Source of the DNA: Arenivirga flava
GTDB taxonomy: Bacteria > Actinomycetota > Actinomycetes > Actinomycetales > Microbacteriaceae
Direction: 5' to 3'
Length of the DNA stretch: 64,000 bases
NCBI RefSeq assembly: GCF_030161575.1
Contig: NZ_BSUL01000001.1
Location: forward strand, 682,001 to 746,000
In this document: positions 1 through 8,874 of the stretch, in pieces
Layout of the letters: every line of letters begins with the position of its first letter
Position numbering within the stretch: the first letter of the stretch is position 1
Notes under the pieces: model-generated
Seen by the model: only the letters and a program-made list of their open reading frames with translations
Databases searched by the model: none
Told to the model about the DNA's origin: nothing
Translations under genes and position numbers: made by a program

Positions 1-222
1 CCGCTCCCGCCGCCGCGTCGTCCGCGATGGCGAACGATGCGGCGTTGAGGACCGGTCCGTCATCGCCTGCCCGGCCCGGAACCGGGCAGCCCAACGCGAC
101 GCGGTCGCGGGCGAGCACTGGAACCGCTCCGCAGCGCGGCGCACCGACCAGCCCTCGATGACGATCAGACGGGCCAGACGAGTCCTGCCCTCCGGGGTGA
201 ATGGCGCGTTAGCGTGGGTCAC
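1..222 (-). CDS. IS481-family transposase, N-terminal 74 residues (partial at window edge)
   Basis: This reading frame runs off the left end of the window. It starts with GTG at 222 and encodes MTHANAPFTPEGR, followed by a helix-turn-helix stretch with GWSVRRAAERF and ATASRWAARF at residues 24-48. It then has a basic linker with RSSTPHRSP and TTRRRER. This is the usual opening of actinobacterial IS481/IS3-like transposases, where the HTH binds the terminal repeats. The DDE catalytic domain would lie further left. A 12-bp inverted repeat overlaps the start codon. I cannot tell whether the element is intact. Confidence 0.75.
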   Translation of the reverse strand, partial: MTHANAPFTPEGRTRLARLIVIEGWSVRRAAERFQCSPATASRWAARFRAGQAMTDRSSTPHRSPSRTTRRRER

Positions 223-279
223 GAAGGCCTCCGTGGATGGTGGTGTGTGTCGTAACTCACATCGTCCCGGAGGCCTTCG
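222..279. repeat. Inverted repeat around the IS481 transposase start
   Basis: CGAAGGCCTCCG at 222-233 is the exact reverse complement of CGGAGGCCTTCG at 268-279. Just outside, CGTTAGCG (207-214) matches CGCTAACG (278-285), so the stem can extend through a bulge. It covers the leader and first codons of the transposase. Plausible roles are a terminal repeat or a structure limiting read-through translation of the transposase; both are inference. Confidence 0.55.
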
Positions 280-354
280 CTAACGACCCCAACGTTCACA
301 ACCTCCCGAGGAAGTACAGCTAGGCTCGGAGGCACCTGGGGGAACGGGGGAGCG

Positions 355-537
355 ATGGACTGGCTGATCGTGGCGATCGCCGTGGCGGTGATCGCCGTCA
401 TCGTGGCGACGACCGTGCTCGCGGTGCGGGACCGGAACGCGTCGCCGACGCTCGACGACGAGGCGTTCGACCCCGAGCTGACCGAGCTCGAACGCGCCGC
501 GGCGGCACGGCGCCGCGCCGAGCGACGACGGCGCTGA
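355..537 (+). CDS. Small single-pass membrane protein
   Basis: This is a 60-residue protein. Residues 3-24 are one strongly hydrophobic segment (WLIVAIAVAVIAVIVATTVL). A short acidic middle (LDDEAFDPELTELE) and a very basic tail ending RRRAERRRR follow. The ATG at 355 is preceded by a purine-rich ribosome site (GGGGGAG) at good spacing, and TAGGCT at about 322 could be the -10 box. The charge pattern predicts a cytoplasmic C-terminus. I recognise no family. The clean start and codon use support a real gene. Confidence 0.5.
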   Translation: MDWLIVAIAVAVIAVIVATTVLAVRDRNASPTLDDEAFDPELTELERAAAARRRAERRRR

Positions 538-576
538 GGGTGCGCGGGGTGGCCCGCGCGTTCTCGTGCGTGCGGG

Positions 577-1578
577 TCAGCCGGCGAGGCCCTGGATGGC
601 GTGGGGCTCGATCGCGGCCAGCTCGTCGTCGGTGAGGTCGGGGCCGTCGAGCGCGGCGACGTTCTGCTCGAGCTGCGCGACGCTCGAGGCGCCGATGATC
701 GCGCTCGTGATGCCCGGATGCCGCAGCACCCAGCGCAGCGCGAGCTGCGCGAGGCTCTGCCCGCGCTGCTGGGCGATGCCGTTCAGGGCGCGGGCGTGCT
801 GCAGGTACTCCTCGGTGATCGAGTGCTCGCCGAGGAACCGGCTCGTCGCCGCGCGCGAGTCGGCCGGCACGCCCTGCAGGTAGCGGTCGGTCAGCAGGCC
901 CTGCGCGAGCGGGGAGAACACGATGCAGCCGGCGCCGATCTGCTCGAGGGCGTCCAGCAGGCCGTCCTCGATGCGGCGCTCGAACATCGAGTACCGCGGC
1001 TGGTGGATCAGCAGCGGCACCTTGAGGTCGGCGAGGATCGCGGCGATGGCGATCGTCTGCTCGGGGGAGTAGTTCGACACGGCCGCGTAGAGCGCCTTGC
1101 CCTGCTGCACGGCGCTGGCGAGCGCACCGGCGGTCTCCTCCAGCGGCGTCTCGGGGTCGGGACGGTGGTGGTAGAACACGTCGACGTAGTCCAGCCCCAG
1201 CCGCTCGAGACTCCGGTCGAGCGAGGCGAGCAGGTACTTGCGCGAGCCGTGATCCCCGTACGGGCCGGGCCACATGTCGTAGCCGGCCTTGCTCGAGATG
1301 ATCAGCTCGTCGCGGTACCGGCCGAGACCGCCGGCGAGGATGCGCCCGAAGTTCGTCTCCGCGGCGCCGTAGGGCGGGCCGTAGTTGTTGGCGAGGTCGA
1401 AGTGCGTGATGCCCAGGTCGAAGGCGCGGTGCACGATCGCCTGCTGGGTCTCGACCGGGCGCCCGTGCCCGAAGTTGTGCCACAGCCCGAGCGAGAGGGC
1501 GGGCAGCTGCAGACCGCTCCGACCCGAACGGCGGTACTGCATGGACGAGTAGCGGGTGTCATCGGCGACATGGCTCAT
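577..1578 (-). CDS. Aldo/keto reductase, L-glyceraldehyde-3-phosphate reductase (YghZ/MgrA) type
   Basis: This 333-residue NADPH-dependent oxidoreductase has the aldo/keto reductase TIM-barrel fold. The catalytic tetrad is visible: Asp61 and Tyr66 in HFDLANNYGPPYG, Lys97 in IISSKAGYDM, and the His137/His138 pair in VFYHHRPD. The motifs GYDMWPGPYG and YHHRPDPETP mark the YghZ/MgrA branch, which reduces L-glyceraldehyde 3-phosphate and methylglyoxal. SAIIGASSVAQLEQN near the C-terminus is the cofactor phosphate-binding loop. It is transcribed alone, leftward, and the AraC remnant behind it is on the same strand. The true substrate in this organism is not shown by the sequence. Confidence 0.88.
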   Translation of the reverse strand: MSHVADDTRYSSMQYRRSGRSGLQLPALSLGLWHNFGHGRPVETQQAIVHRAFDLGITHFDLANNYGPPYGAAETNFGRILAGGLGRYRDELIISSKAGYDMWPGPYGDHGSRKYLLASLDRSLERLGLDYVDVFYHHRPDPETPLEETAGALASAVQQGKALYAAVSNYSPEQTIAIAAILADLKVPLLIHQPRYSMFERRIEDGLLDALEQIGAGCIVFSPLAQGLLTDRYLQGVPADSRAATSRFLGEHSITEEYLQHARALNGIAQQRGQSLAQLALRWVLRHPGITSAIIGASSVAQLEQNVAALDGPDLTDDELAAIEPHAIQGLAG

Positions 1579-1603
1579 GGGCCACGAGCCTAGCGAGCGC
1601 GGG

Positions 1604-2214
1604 TCATCCCTTGCGCTGGGCGCGGTAGGCGCTCGGGCTGAGCCCGTGGTCGCGGGCGAAGCGGCGCGAGAAGTAGAGCGGATCGGGGTGGCCGGTCTCG
1701 CGTGCGATGGCGGCGATCGTCAGCTCGGTCGTGTCGAGCAGGATGCGCGCCCGCGCCATCCTGCGCGCCCGCAGGTACGCGACCGGTCCGGCGCCGGTCG
1801 CGGCGCGGAACAGCGCGCGCAGGTGGGACGTCGAGACGCCCGCGTGCGCGGCGAGCTCCGGCATCGCGACCGGCTCGGCGAGGCGCTCGTCGAGCCGGCG
1901 CATCGCGCGCGCGAGGGGCGCGCCCGCGTCGGGGCGCATCCGCTCGCTCAGCACCGTGGCGAGCAGCGACCAGCAGAGCGCGGACGCCGCGGCCAGATGG
2001 GCCGGGGTCTGACCCCGCTCGAGCTGCGCGATGAGCTCGTCGAGCAGCACGAGCGCGCGCTCGGGGAGCGCAGGCGCTGCGGCTCGCCGCCGCCGAGCGC
2101 CCGAGCCGCCTCGACGGCTTGATCGCCGCGCACATGCAGCCACCAGATCGTCCATGGGTGCTGCCCATCCGCACCATACCGCGCGAGGGCGCGCCGCCGT
2201 AGCGTCGAGCCCAT
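1604..2214 (-). pseudogene. AraC-family transcriptional regulator, N-terminally truncated and frameshifted
   Basis: The C-terminal part is a clear AraC DNA-binding domain with two helix-turn-helix units (LAAHAGVSTSHLRALFRAAT and IAAIARETGHPDPLYFSRRF). In another frame upstream lies the end of the cupin sensor domain (QHPWTIWWLHVRGD). The two parts join if one C is restored in a C run at 2063-2066 (QRLRSP-ERALVLLDEL). The family usually has about 80 more residues before this point, and these are absent; the first possible ATG is at 2214. The position next to the glycosidase operon suggests it once controlled that operon. It could still act as a short DNA-binding protein. Confidence 0.65.
2200..2205 (+). 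promoter_or_regulatory. -10 box of a leaderless promoter (TAGCGT)
   Basis: TAGCGT ends 7 bases before the ATG at 2213, and no Shine-Dalgarno sequence lies between. This TANNNT-plus-6-to-8 spacing recurs at other transcription-unit starts in the window and fits actinobacterial leaderless mRNAs. Confidence 0.45.
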
Positions 2215-5200
2215 GCCCACGTCAGCGTCGATCGAACCGCTCGTCCTGCCGACCCCGCCCGCCGACGAGGCCGCGGTGCTCGACGCCGGCGGCGTCGCCT
2301 GCTGGAGCGGCGACGTGCGGATGCGCACCTACGAGCCCGCCGAGCCGGACCGCTTCCCGGCGTTCTTCGATCGCCGCGTCTACCAGGGCTCCGACGGCCG
2401 CGTGTACCCGCTGCCCTTCACCGACCGCATCGCGGCCGAGGGCGTCGACCGCGACTGGCGCGCGGTGGTCGTCGAGAACCGCTGGCTGCGCGTCGTGGTG
2501 CTGCCCGCCCTCGGCGGGCGCATCCACGCCGTCCTCGACAAGACGTCGGGCGCGGACCTCTTCTACCGCAACGGCGTGATCAAGCCGGCGCTGGTCGGCC
2601 TCGCGGGACCGTGGGTCTCGGGCGGCGTGGAGTTCAACTGGCCCCAGCACCACCGCCCCGGCACCTACCTGCCCGTCGAGACGAGCGTCCAGCGGGACGA
2701 CGACGGCACCGTCACGGTCTGGCAGGGCGACGTGGACCCGCTGCAGCGGATGCGCGGCACGCACGGCGTGCGCCTGCGCCCGGACTCCGCGGCCCTCGAG
2801 GTCGTCGCCCGGCTGCAGAACCGCACCGACGAGCCCCAGAGCTTCCTCTGGTGGGCCAACGTCGCCACCGAGGCGCACGCGCACTACCGCTCCTTCTTCC
2901 CCGACGACGTGCGCCACGTGGCCGACCACGCCCGCCGCGCGATCACCGCGTTCCCGACCGCGGACCGGCCGTACTACGGCGTCGACTACCCGAACCGCGC
3001 CTCCGCCCGCCTCGACGACTACGCCGACATCCCCGTGCCCACGTCCTACATGGTCACGGGCACCGCGGACCCGTTCTTCGGCGGCTACGACCACGCCGCC
3101 GGCGTCGGCTTCGTGCACTGGGCCGACCACGACCTCTCACCCGGCAAGAAGCAGTGGACCTGGGGGCACGGCGAGCTCGGCCGCGCCTGGGACCGGCAGC
3201 TCAGCGACGACGGCCGGCCCTACCTGGAGCTCATGGCCGGCGTCTTCACCGACAACCAGCCGGACTTCAGCTGGCTCGCGCCGGGCGAGACGCGCACGTT
3301 CGCGCAGCGCTGGTTCCCGATCCACGCCATCGGCGCGCCGCAGCAGGCCTCCCGTGACGCCGCGCTGAGCGTCGAGGTCGCCGAGGGCGAGCTGCGCCTG
3401 GGGGTCGCCGCGAGCCGCATCGCCGAGGGCGAGCTGCTGGTCGTGCTGCCGGGCCGCGAGCACCGGCTGCCGGTGCGCCTCGAGCCGGGGCGGCCGGTGC
3501 AGCGATCCCTGCCGGCGCCCGGCGTCGCATCGCGCGACGACGTACGCGTGGAGCTGCTGGTCGACGGGGCGCCGGTGCTCGTCTGGGCCCGGCACGACGA
3601 GCAGCCGACGCCCTGGTCGGCCACCGCCCCGCCGGAGCCCGCGGCCATCGACGGCGTCGACGAGGCGCTGCTCACCGCGCAGCACCTCGTGCAGAACCGG
3701 CACCCCACCCGCAGCGCGCTGCCCTACCTGGAGCGGGCCCTCGCGCTCGACCCGCAGGACAGCCGCGCCCACCTCGCCCTCGCCGAGTACCGGCACCGCC
3801 GCGGCGAGCTGGACGCCGCGCGCGAGCACCTCGACGCCGCCGAGGCCCGGCTCACCCGGCGCAACCTCAACCCGCGCACCGGCGAGCTGCACCACCGGCG
3901 CGCCCTGCTGCTCGAGCGTGCCGGCGACGACCGCGGCGCCCGCGCCGCGTTCGTGAAGAGCGGATGGGACACCGGCTACGCCCTGCCGGCCCGCCTCGGC
4001 GCCGCCCGCGCCCACCTGCGCCTCGGCGAGGCGCCGGAGGCACTGGAGCAGGCCCGCGCTGCCGTCGCCGTGGATCCGGCGAACCCCGCGGCCCGCGCGC
4101 TGCTCGTGCTGGCGCTGCGGCGCACCGGAGGGGACGCCGCCGCCGAGCTCGCCGCGGCCCGTGCAGCCGACCCGCTCGATCCGCTGCTGGCGGCGCTCGA
4201 CGACGACCTGCATCCGCTCGATCCGCGCACGCTGCTCCTGGTGGCCTTCGAGCTCGAGCGCAGCGGCGAGCCCGAGCTCGCGGTGCGCTGGGCTGCAGGG
4301 GCCGCGCAGGCCGGGGCGAGCGCATTCGGCAACCCGGCGCCGCTGGCGCACTACCTGCGTGCGCGCATCCTGGACGACCCGGCCGAGCGCGCCGCCGCCC
4401 GCGCCGCCGACCGGCGCTGGGCGTTCCCCGACGGGCTGGACGAGGAGGGCGTGCTGCGCGACGCGATCGCTGCGGAGCCGCACGATCACGTGGCCCTCGG
4501 CCTGCTCGGCCAGCTGCTGCTCGGCGCCCGTCGCGGCGATGAGGCGGCGACCGTGCTCGACGCCGCCGTCGCGGCCGGCAGCGACGACCCGGTCGTGCTG
4601 CGCAGCGCCGCGATCGCCGCGGTGAACGCGCGCGGCGACCTGGACCGCGGGGACGCGCTGCTCGCGGCGGCCATCGCGAGCGCCGGCCCGATGCCGCGGC
4701 TCGTGTTCGAGCGCGACCAGCTCGCCCGACTGCGCGGCGTGGGCCCGTTCGAGCGCCTCGCAGCCCTCGAGGCGAGCGGTGCCGCACTGCACGAGCGCGA
4801 CGACCTCACGGTCGTGCACCTGGGCCTGCTCGTCGACGCGGGGCGCGCCGAGGAGGCGCTCACGGTGCTCGAGCGGAGGCGGTTCCAGCCCTTCGAGGGC
4901 GGCGAGGGGCAGGTGCTCGCGGTCTTCGACCGCGCCAGCCTCGCCGTCGCTGCGGGACTCGACCCGATCGGGGCCGCAGCCCTGCTGGACGCCGGACTGA
5001 CGGCCCCTGAGCAGCTGGGCGAGGGTCGGCACCCGGGCGACCCGATCGCGGAGCGGCTCGTGGCCGCGGGCGACGCCCACGCCGCGGCCGGTGACGCGGA
5101 CGCCGCCCGCGAGCGCTGGCGGCGCGCGACGGTGCGGCTCGACGTGGCGCCGCGACCGGCCCGGGAGGACGACCACTGGGTGGGTCTCGCCCACCTGCGC

Positions 5201-5404
5201 CTCGGCGAGCGCCGCGAGGCGGAGGCCGTCTGGGCGGATCTCGACCGGGCGGCGGACGAGCTTGAGGCCGCGCCGCTGGCGCCGGACTACTTCGCGACCT
5301 CGTTGCCGGAGCTGCTGCTCTTCTCGGTCGATGATCCGGTGGGGCGCTCCGAGCGCGTCGCCCGCCTGCGGGAGCTGGCCGGGCTGGGAAGGAGCGCCGC
5401 CTGA
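2213..5404 (+). CDS. DUF5107 domain protein with C-terminal TPR repeats
   Basis: This 1063-residue protein has a galactose-mutarotase-like beta-sandwich (DUF5107) at about residues 60-390, marked by VLPALGGRIHAVLDK, GGVEFNWPQHHRPGTY and HADHDL-type carbohydrate-site motifs. A long alpha-helical half follows, with degenerate tetratricopeptide repeats (for example YLERALALDPQDSRAHLALAEYRHRRGELDAA). There is no signal peptide, so it should be cytoplasmic. Proteins of this architecture accompany glycoside hydrolases in actinobacterial sugar loci, but no activity has been assigned that I know of. It is the first gene of a three-gene operon and overlaps the next start by one base. Its start overlaps the AraC remnant start on the other strand. 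Confidence 0.8.
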   Translation: MPTSASIEPLVLPTPPADEAAVLDAGGVACWSGDVRMRTYEPAEPDRFPAFFDRRVYQGSDGRVYPLPFTDRIAAEGVDRDWRAVVVENRWLRVVVLPALGGRIHAVLDKTSGADLFYRNGVIKPALVGLAGPWVSGGVEFNWPQHHRPGTYLPVETSVQRDDDGTVTVWQGDVDPLQRMRGTHGVRLRPDSAALEVVARLQNRTDEPQSFLWWANVATEAHAHYRSFFPDDVRHVADHARRAITAFPTADRPYYGVDYPNRASARLDDYADIPVPTSYMVTGTADPFFGGYDHAAGVGFVHWADHDLSPGKKQWTWGHGELGRAWDRQLSDDGRPYLELMAGVFTDNQPDFSWLAPGETRTFAQRWFPIHAIGAPQQASRDAALSVEVAEGELRLGVAASRIAEGELLVVLPGREHRLPVRLEPGRPVQRSLPAPGVASRDDVRVELLVDGAPVLVWARHDEQPTPWSATAPPEPAAIDGVDEALLTAQHLVQNRHPTRSALPYLERALALDPQDSRAHLALAEYRHRRGELDAAREHLDAAEARLTRRNLNPRTGELHHRRALLLERAGDDRGARAAFVKSGWDTGYALPARLGAARAHLRLGEAPEALEQARAAVAVDPANPAARALLVLALRRTGGDAAAELAAARAADPLDPLLAALDDDLHPLDPRTLLLVAFELERSGEPELAVRWAAGAAQAGASAFGNPAPLAHYLRARILDDPAERAAARAADRRWAFPDGLDEEGVLRDAIAAEPHDHVALGLLGQLLLGARRGDEAATVLDAAVAAGSDDPVVLRSAAIAAVNARGDLDRGDALLAAAIASAGPMPRLVFERDQLARLRGVGPFERLAALEASGAALHERDDLTVVHLGLLVDAGRAEEALTVLERRRFQPFEGGEGQVLAVFDRASLAVAAGLDPIGAAALLDAGLTAPEQLGEGRHPGDPIAERLVAAGDAHAAAGDADAARERWRRATVRLDVAPRPAREDDHWVGLAHLRLGERREAEAVWADLDRAADELEAAPLAPDYFATSLPELLLFSVDDPVGRSERVARLRELAGLGRSAA

Positions 5405-6627
5405 TGGAGCGCAGCACGATCTGCTTGTGGGACTTCTCCTGGTACACCCTCGCCGGACCAGGCGAGCCCTACGCCGACCTGGAGCGGGTGCTCGACGAGA
5501 CGCAGGACTTCGGGTACACGACGGTGCGCATCTGCGCGGCGCCGCTGCTGCTCGCCGGCGGGCTGGGCCTCGACGACCTCGCGGAGTCGCTGCCGATCGA
5601 GGGCCTCGGCCGTCGCGAGACCGGGTACTACGGGGAGCGGACTCGCTGGTACGCGGTGCCCGGCGGGTTCTCGACGCCGATCGCCGAGCGGCTGCTGCAG
5701 CTGCTCACCGGGTTGCAGCGGCGGGGCATGACGGTGATCCTCTCCAGCTGGGAGTACCAGCAGTCGGCGGCCTTCGCGGGCGATCGTCGCTGGCACGACG
5801 CCGTCACCGCGGTGCCGATGGACGAGCGCCTGCCGACGTTGGCGCGCGCCTTCACGGCGCTGCTGCACCGCATCCGCGACGCCGGCCTGCTCGCAACGGT
5901 GGCGCTCGTGGAGCTGCACAACGAGATCGACTTCTCGCTGCTGCCGGCCCTCGACGCGGTGGCTGTGCGCTCCGTCGACGCGGTGCGGCGGGAGCATCCG
6001 TCCGTGCGCGTGACGATCAGCATGGGCAAGCCGCCGCACCTCGCGATGCACCGCGTGCCCGCGGGGCTCGACGCCGGGCAGTTCCACGTCTACTCCTACG
6101 GGGTGCTCGACGCGCTGCAGGCGGCGATCGACATCCGGCTGACGGCGAGCGAGGGGTTCCCGAACGCCGCGCTGCGCGCCCTGCAGCGAGCGGATGCGTC
6201 GAGCTGGGCGGAGTACGGACGTCCGGCGGCATGGAAGCTCGAGGCCACCGTCGTGACCGACCAGATGTTCTACGGCTACGACACGATCGACGCCGACCGG
6301 TGGGACACCTGGCTGCTGGAGCATTACGGGCCCTACCGTGAGGTGATGCGCCGCGAGATCGAGTCGCGCACCATCGCGATCGCCGAGTGGGGGCGCTGGC
6401 GGGGCGTGCCGACGCTGGTCGGCGAGGGGTGGATCGGCTACACCCCGCTGCACGGGCGCTTCGAGGAGGGGCCCGTGGGTCGGGCGCTCGCCGAGCACGG
6501 CATCGCCACGGCCTGGGAGCAGGGCGTGGCGGGCGTCGTGACGTGCTCGAACGCCGCCCCGCACCATCCGATGTGGACCACCGACGCCGCCTGGCAGCGT
6601 CGCATGAATCAGGAGTTCCTGCGTTGA
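5404..6627 (+). CDS. Cellulase-like (beta/alpha)8 glycosidase-family protein
   Basis: This 407-residue protein has no signal peptide. It shows the layout of a clan-A glycosidase barrel: LWDFSWYTLAGPGEPYADLERVLDE at the start, VILSSWEYQQS in the middle, and VALVELHNEIDFS, where HNEID corresponds to the acid/base NE motif after strand 4. IAIAEWGRWRG near residue 325 is a candidate nucleophile (Glu in AEWG). It overlaps the upstream DUF5107 gene by one base and the downstream GH35 gene by four, so translation is probably coupled. The cytoplasmic location suggests action on imported oligosaccharides. The exact substrate is unknown. Confidence 0.7.
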   Translation: MERSTICLWDFSWYTLAGPGEPYADLERVLDETQDFGYTTVRICAAPLLLAGGLGLDDLAESLPIEGLGRRETGYYGERTRWYAVPGGFSTPIAERLLQLLTGLQRRGMTVILSSWEYQQSAAFAGDRRWHDAVTAVPMDERLPTLARAFTALLHRIRDAGLLATVALVELHNEIDFSLLPALDAVAVRSVDAVRREHPSVRVTISMGKPPHLAMHRVPAGLDAGQFHVYSYGVLDALQAAIDIRLTASEGFPNAALRALQRADASSWAEYGRPAAWKLEATVVTDQMFYGYDTIDADRWDTWLLEHYGPYREVMRREIESRTIAIAEWGRWRGVPTLVGEGWIGYTPLHGRFEEGPVGRALAEHGIATAWEQGVAGVVTCSNAAPHHPMWTTDAAWQRRMNQEFLR

Positions 6628-8852
6628 CCCTCTCCCTCGACCTCCGCGACTGGGCCGCCGACGAGGCGCCCGCGCCCGCATCCGGTCCGCACGACCGCGT
6701 CGCCGTCACGAACCGGCGGATGCTGCTCGACGGCCGTTCCTGGATCCCCGTCTCCGGTGAGATCCACTACTCCCGGGTGCCGCGCTCCGAGTGGCGCGAG
6801 CGGCTGCTGCTCATGCGCTCCGGTGGCATCGATGTGATCGCCGCCTACCTGTTCTGGAACCACCACGAGCAGCCGGACGGCAGCCTCTCCTTCGACGACC
6901 GGCTCGACGTGGCCGCCTTCGTGCGCCTGTGCGCCGAGCTGGACCTGTTCGTGGTGCTGCGCATCGGGCCCTGGGCGCACGGCGAGTCGCGCAACGGCGG
7001 CTTCCCAGACCGCGTGCAGCGCGCCGCGGTAGTGCATCGCACCGACGACCCGGCCTACCTCGAGCTGGTGCGGCCCTGGTACACGGCGATCGGCGAGCAG
7101 CTCGGTGGTCTCTGCGGGCCCTCGTCGAACGTGATCGGCGTCCAGATCGAGAACGAGCTCTACGACCAGCCCGGGCATCTCGCCACCCTCAAGCGCATGG
7201 CCATCGAGGCCGGCCTCGCCGCGCCGCTGTTCACCGCGACGGCTTGGGGCGGCGCGCAGCTGCCCGCCGGAGAGCTCCTGCCCCTCTACTCCGGCTACGG
7301 CGACGGCTTCTGGGCCGAGGCCGGGGCGCCGTGGGACGAGACGTTCCGATCGCACTTCCTGTTCTCGGACGAGTGGGACGACCCGGGCGTCGGGGCGGAT
7401 GTGCGCGGTGGCACCGGTGTCGCGGCGGAGCGGGACACCGCGTTCCCGCCGGCGACCTGCGAGCTCGGCGGCGGCATGGCCTCCACCTACCACCGCCGCA
7501 TCGTGCCGAGCGGGGCGGACATCGCCGCCGTCGCGAACGCCAAGCTCGGCAGCGGTTCGGCGTGGCAGGGCTTCTACATGGTCGCGGGCGGAGCGAACCC
7601 GCCCGGCACCGAGCTGCAGGAGAGCCATGCGACGGGCTACCCGAACGATCTGCCGCGCTACGACTACGGCTTCCAGGCCGCCATCGGCGCGAGCGGCGAG
7701 CTCGGTGCCGCCCACGCGCCGCTGCGCGGGCAGCACGCCTTCCTGCGGGCCTTCGCGGAGCAGCTGGCCGCGACGCCGACGTCGTGGCCGGCCGTGCTGC
7801 CGTCCGGCATCGACGACGCGGCGACCCTGCGCTGGGCGCACCGGGGCGGCTTCGTCTTCGTCAACCGCCACCAGCCCCACGTGCCGCTGCCGCCGCTGCA
7901 CGGGGTGCGGCTGCGGGTCGGCGACCGCACCCTGCCGCACGAGCCGATCACGATCCCGACCGGAACGATCGCCCGCTGGCCGGTCGGGCTCGATCTCGGC
8001 GGCTCGGTGCTGCGGTACGCCACCGCGTCGGCGCTGACCGTGCTCGGCGACGGCGCGCTCGTGCTCGTCGCCGACGAGGCGGTGCCGGTGGAGTTCGCCG
8101 TCGATCCCGTCGTCGTCGTCGAGGGGGACGTCCGCCGTATCGCGCCGGGCGTCTACCGCGTCGACGTCGAGACCGCCGCGTCGGTGCGTGTCGGCGACGA
8201 CAGCCTCGTGCTGCTGCCCGTGCGCGATGCCGATCGGCTCTGGGTGCTCGAGACGCCTTCCGGCCGCGAGCTGCTGCGCAGCGCGTCGCCCCTCTGGCAC
8301 GACGGCGACCGCCTCGTCGCCCGTTCGGGCGCCGCGCCGGTCGTCGAGCGATGGTCGGTGGGCGGATGGGAGCGGCTGGCCGCCGAGGGCGCGCCCGGCG
8401 CGCATCCGCCCCGCCCCGTCGAGGCGCAGCGGGTGTCGGACGCCCTGCCGCCGCTGACCGGCTACGGCACCTCGCAGGGCCGGGCGTCGGCCCCATCCGC
8501 CGACGTGGTCGTCGAGCGCGCCGCCGAGCTGCAGCTCACCGGGCTCGGCGCCGCGCAGCCCGGCGTGCGCCGGCTGCTGACGCTGCACTGGGCCGGCGAC
8601 GTGGGGCACCTCGAGGTCGACGGCGTGCTCGTCGCCGACCGGTTCTGGGACGGCGGCGCATGGACGCTCGACCTCGACGCCCTCGGGGTCGGCGACGAGG
8701 CGACGCTGCGCATCCTGCCCCTGCATCCCGACGCGGAGATCTGGCTCGAGGCGGCGGCGTTCGACCGGCGCCGCTCGGCGCGCGAGCCGGAGGCCGTGCT
8801 CGACGGCGCCTCGCTCGAGCGCGTCGCCGCATGGACGCTCACCCGGCGATGA
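6624..8852 (+). CDS. GH35 beta-galactosidase family protein
   Basis: The start is taken as TTG at 6624, inside the stop of the upstream gene (TTGA overlap). This gives 742 residues beginning MTLSLDLRDW. GH35 signatures are clear: SGEIHYSRVPRSEWRERLLLMRSG, AYLFWNHHEQ, LRIGPWAHGESRNGGFPDR, and the acid/base region VIGVQIENELYDQPGH. PATCELGGGMASTYHRR supplies the likely nucleophile Glu. The C-terminal half is a set of beta-sandwich domains. There is no signal peptide, so it should be a cytoplasmic exo-galactosidase. With the two upstream genes it forms one operon that probably breaks down galactose-containing oligosaccharides; no transporter for them is in view. Confidence 0.85.
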   Translation: MTLSLDLRDWAADEAPAPASGPHDRVAVTNRRMLLDGRSWIPVSGEIHYSRVPRSEWRERLLLMRSGGIDVIAAYLFWNHHEQPDGSLSFDDRLDVAAFVRLCAELDLFVVLRIGPWAHGESRNGGFPDRVQRAAVVHRTDDPAYLELVRPWYTAIGEQLGGLCGPSSNVIGVQIENELYDQPGHLATLKRMAIEAGLAAPLFTATAWGGAQLPAGELLPLYSGYGDGFWAEAGAPWDETFRSHFLFSDEWDDPGVGADVRGGTGVAAERDTAFPPATCELGGGMASTYHRRIVPSGADIAAVANAKLGSGSAWQGFYMVAGGANPPGTELQESHATGYPNDLPRYDYGFQAAIGASGELGAAHAPLRGQHAFLRAFAEQLAATPTSWPAVLPSGIDDAATLRWAHRGGFVFVNRHQPHVPLPPLHGVRLRVGDRTLPHEPITIPTGTIARWPVGLDLGGSVLRYATASALTVLGDGALVLVADEAVPVEFAVDPVVVVEGDVRRIAPGVYRVDVETAASVRVGDDSLVLLPVRDADRLWVLETPSGRELLRSASPLWHDGDRLVARSGAAPVVERWSVGGWERLAAEGAPGAHPPRPVEAQRVSDALPPLTGYGTSQGRASAPSADVVVERAAELQLTGLGAAQPGVRRLLTLHWAGDVGHLEVDGVLVADRFWDGGAWTLDLDALGVGDEATLRILPLHPDAEIWLEAAAFDRRRSAREPEAVLDGASLERVAAWTLTRR

Positions 8853-8874
8853 GGTCGCCCAGCGGCGCCGCGGG

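Larger units (their letters stand above)
1..300 (-). mobile_element. IS481-family insertion sequence, right part only
   Basis: The left part of the element lies outside the window. The visible part is the start of a minus-strand transposase plus a non-coding end. Read on the minus strand, the segment from 300 begins TGTGAACGTTGGGG, in keeping with the TGT-type termini common in IS481 elements. I therefore place the boundary at about 300. The other terminus and the target duplication cannot be seen. The family assignment rests on the transposase N-terminus. Confidence 0.6.

Noticed and set aside
601-1593. Long plus-strand open frame opposite the aldo/keto reductase
   Set aside because: It mirrors the reductase codons on the other strand, has no recognisable motifs, and is Arg/Val-rich as expected for antisense frames in high-GC DNA.
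3137-5194. 685-codon minus-strand frame inside the DUF5107-TPR gene
   Set aside because: It is antisense to a gene with clear domains and coupled neighbours, and its composition is that of a high-GC shadow frame.
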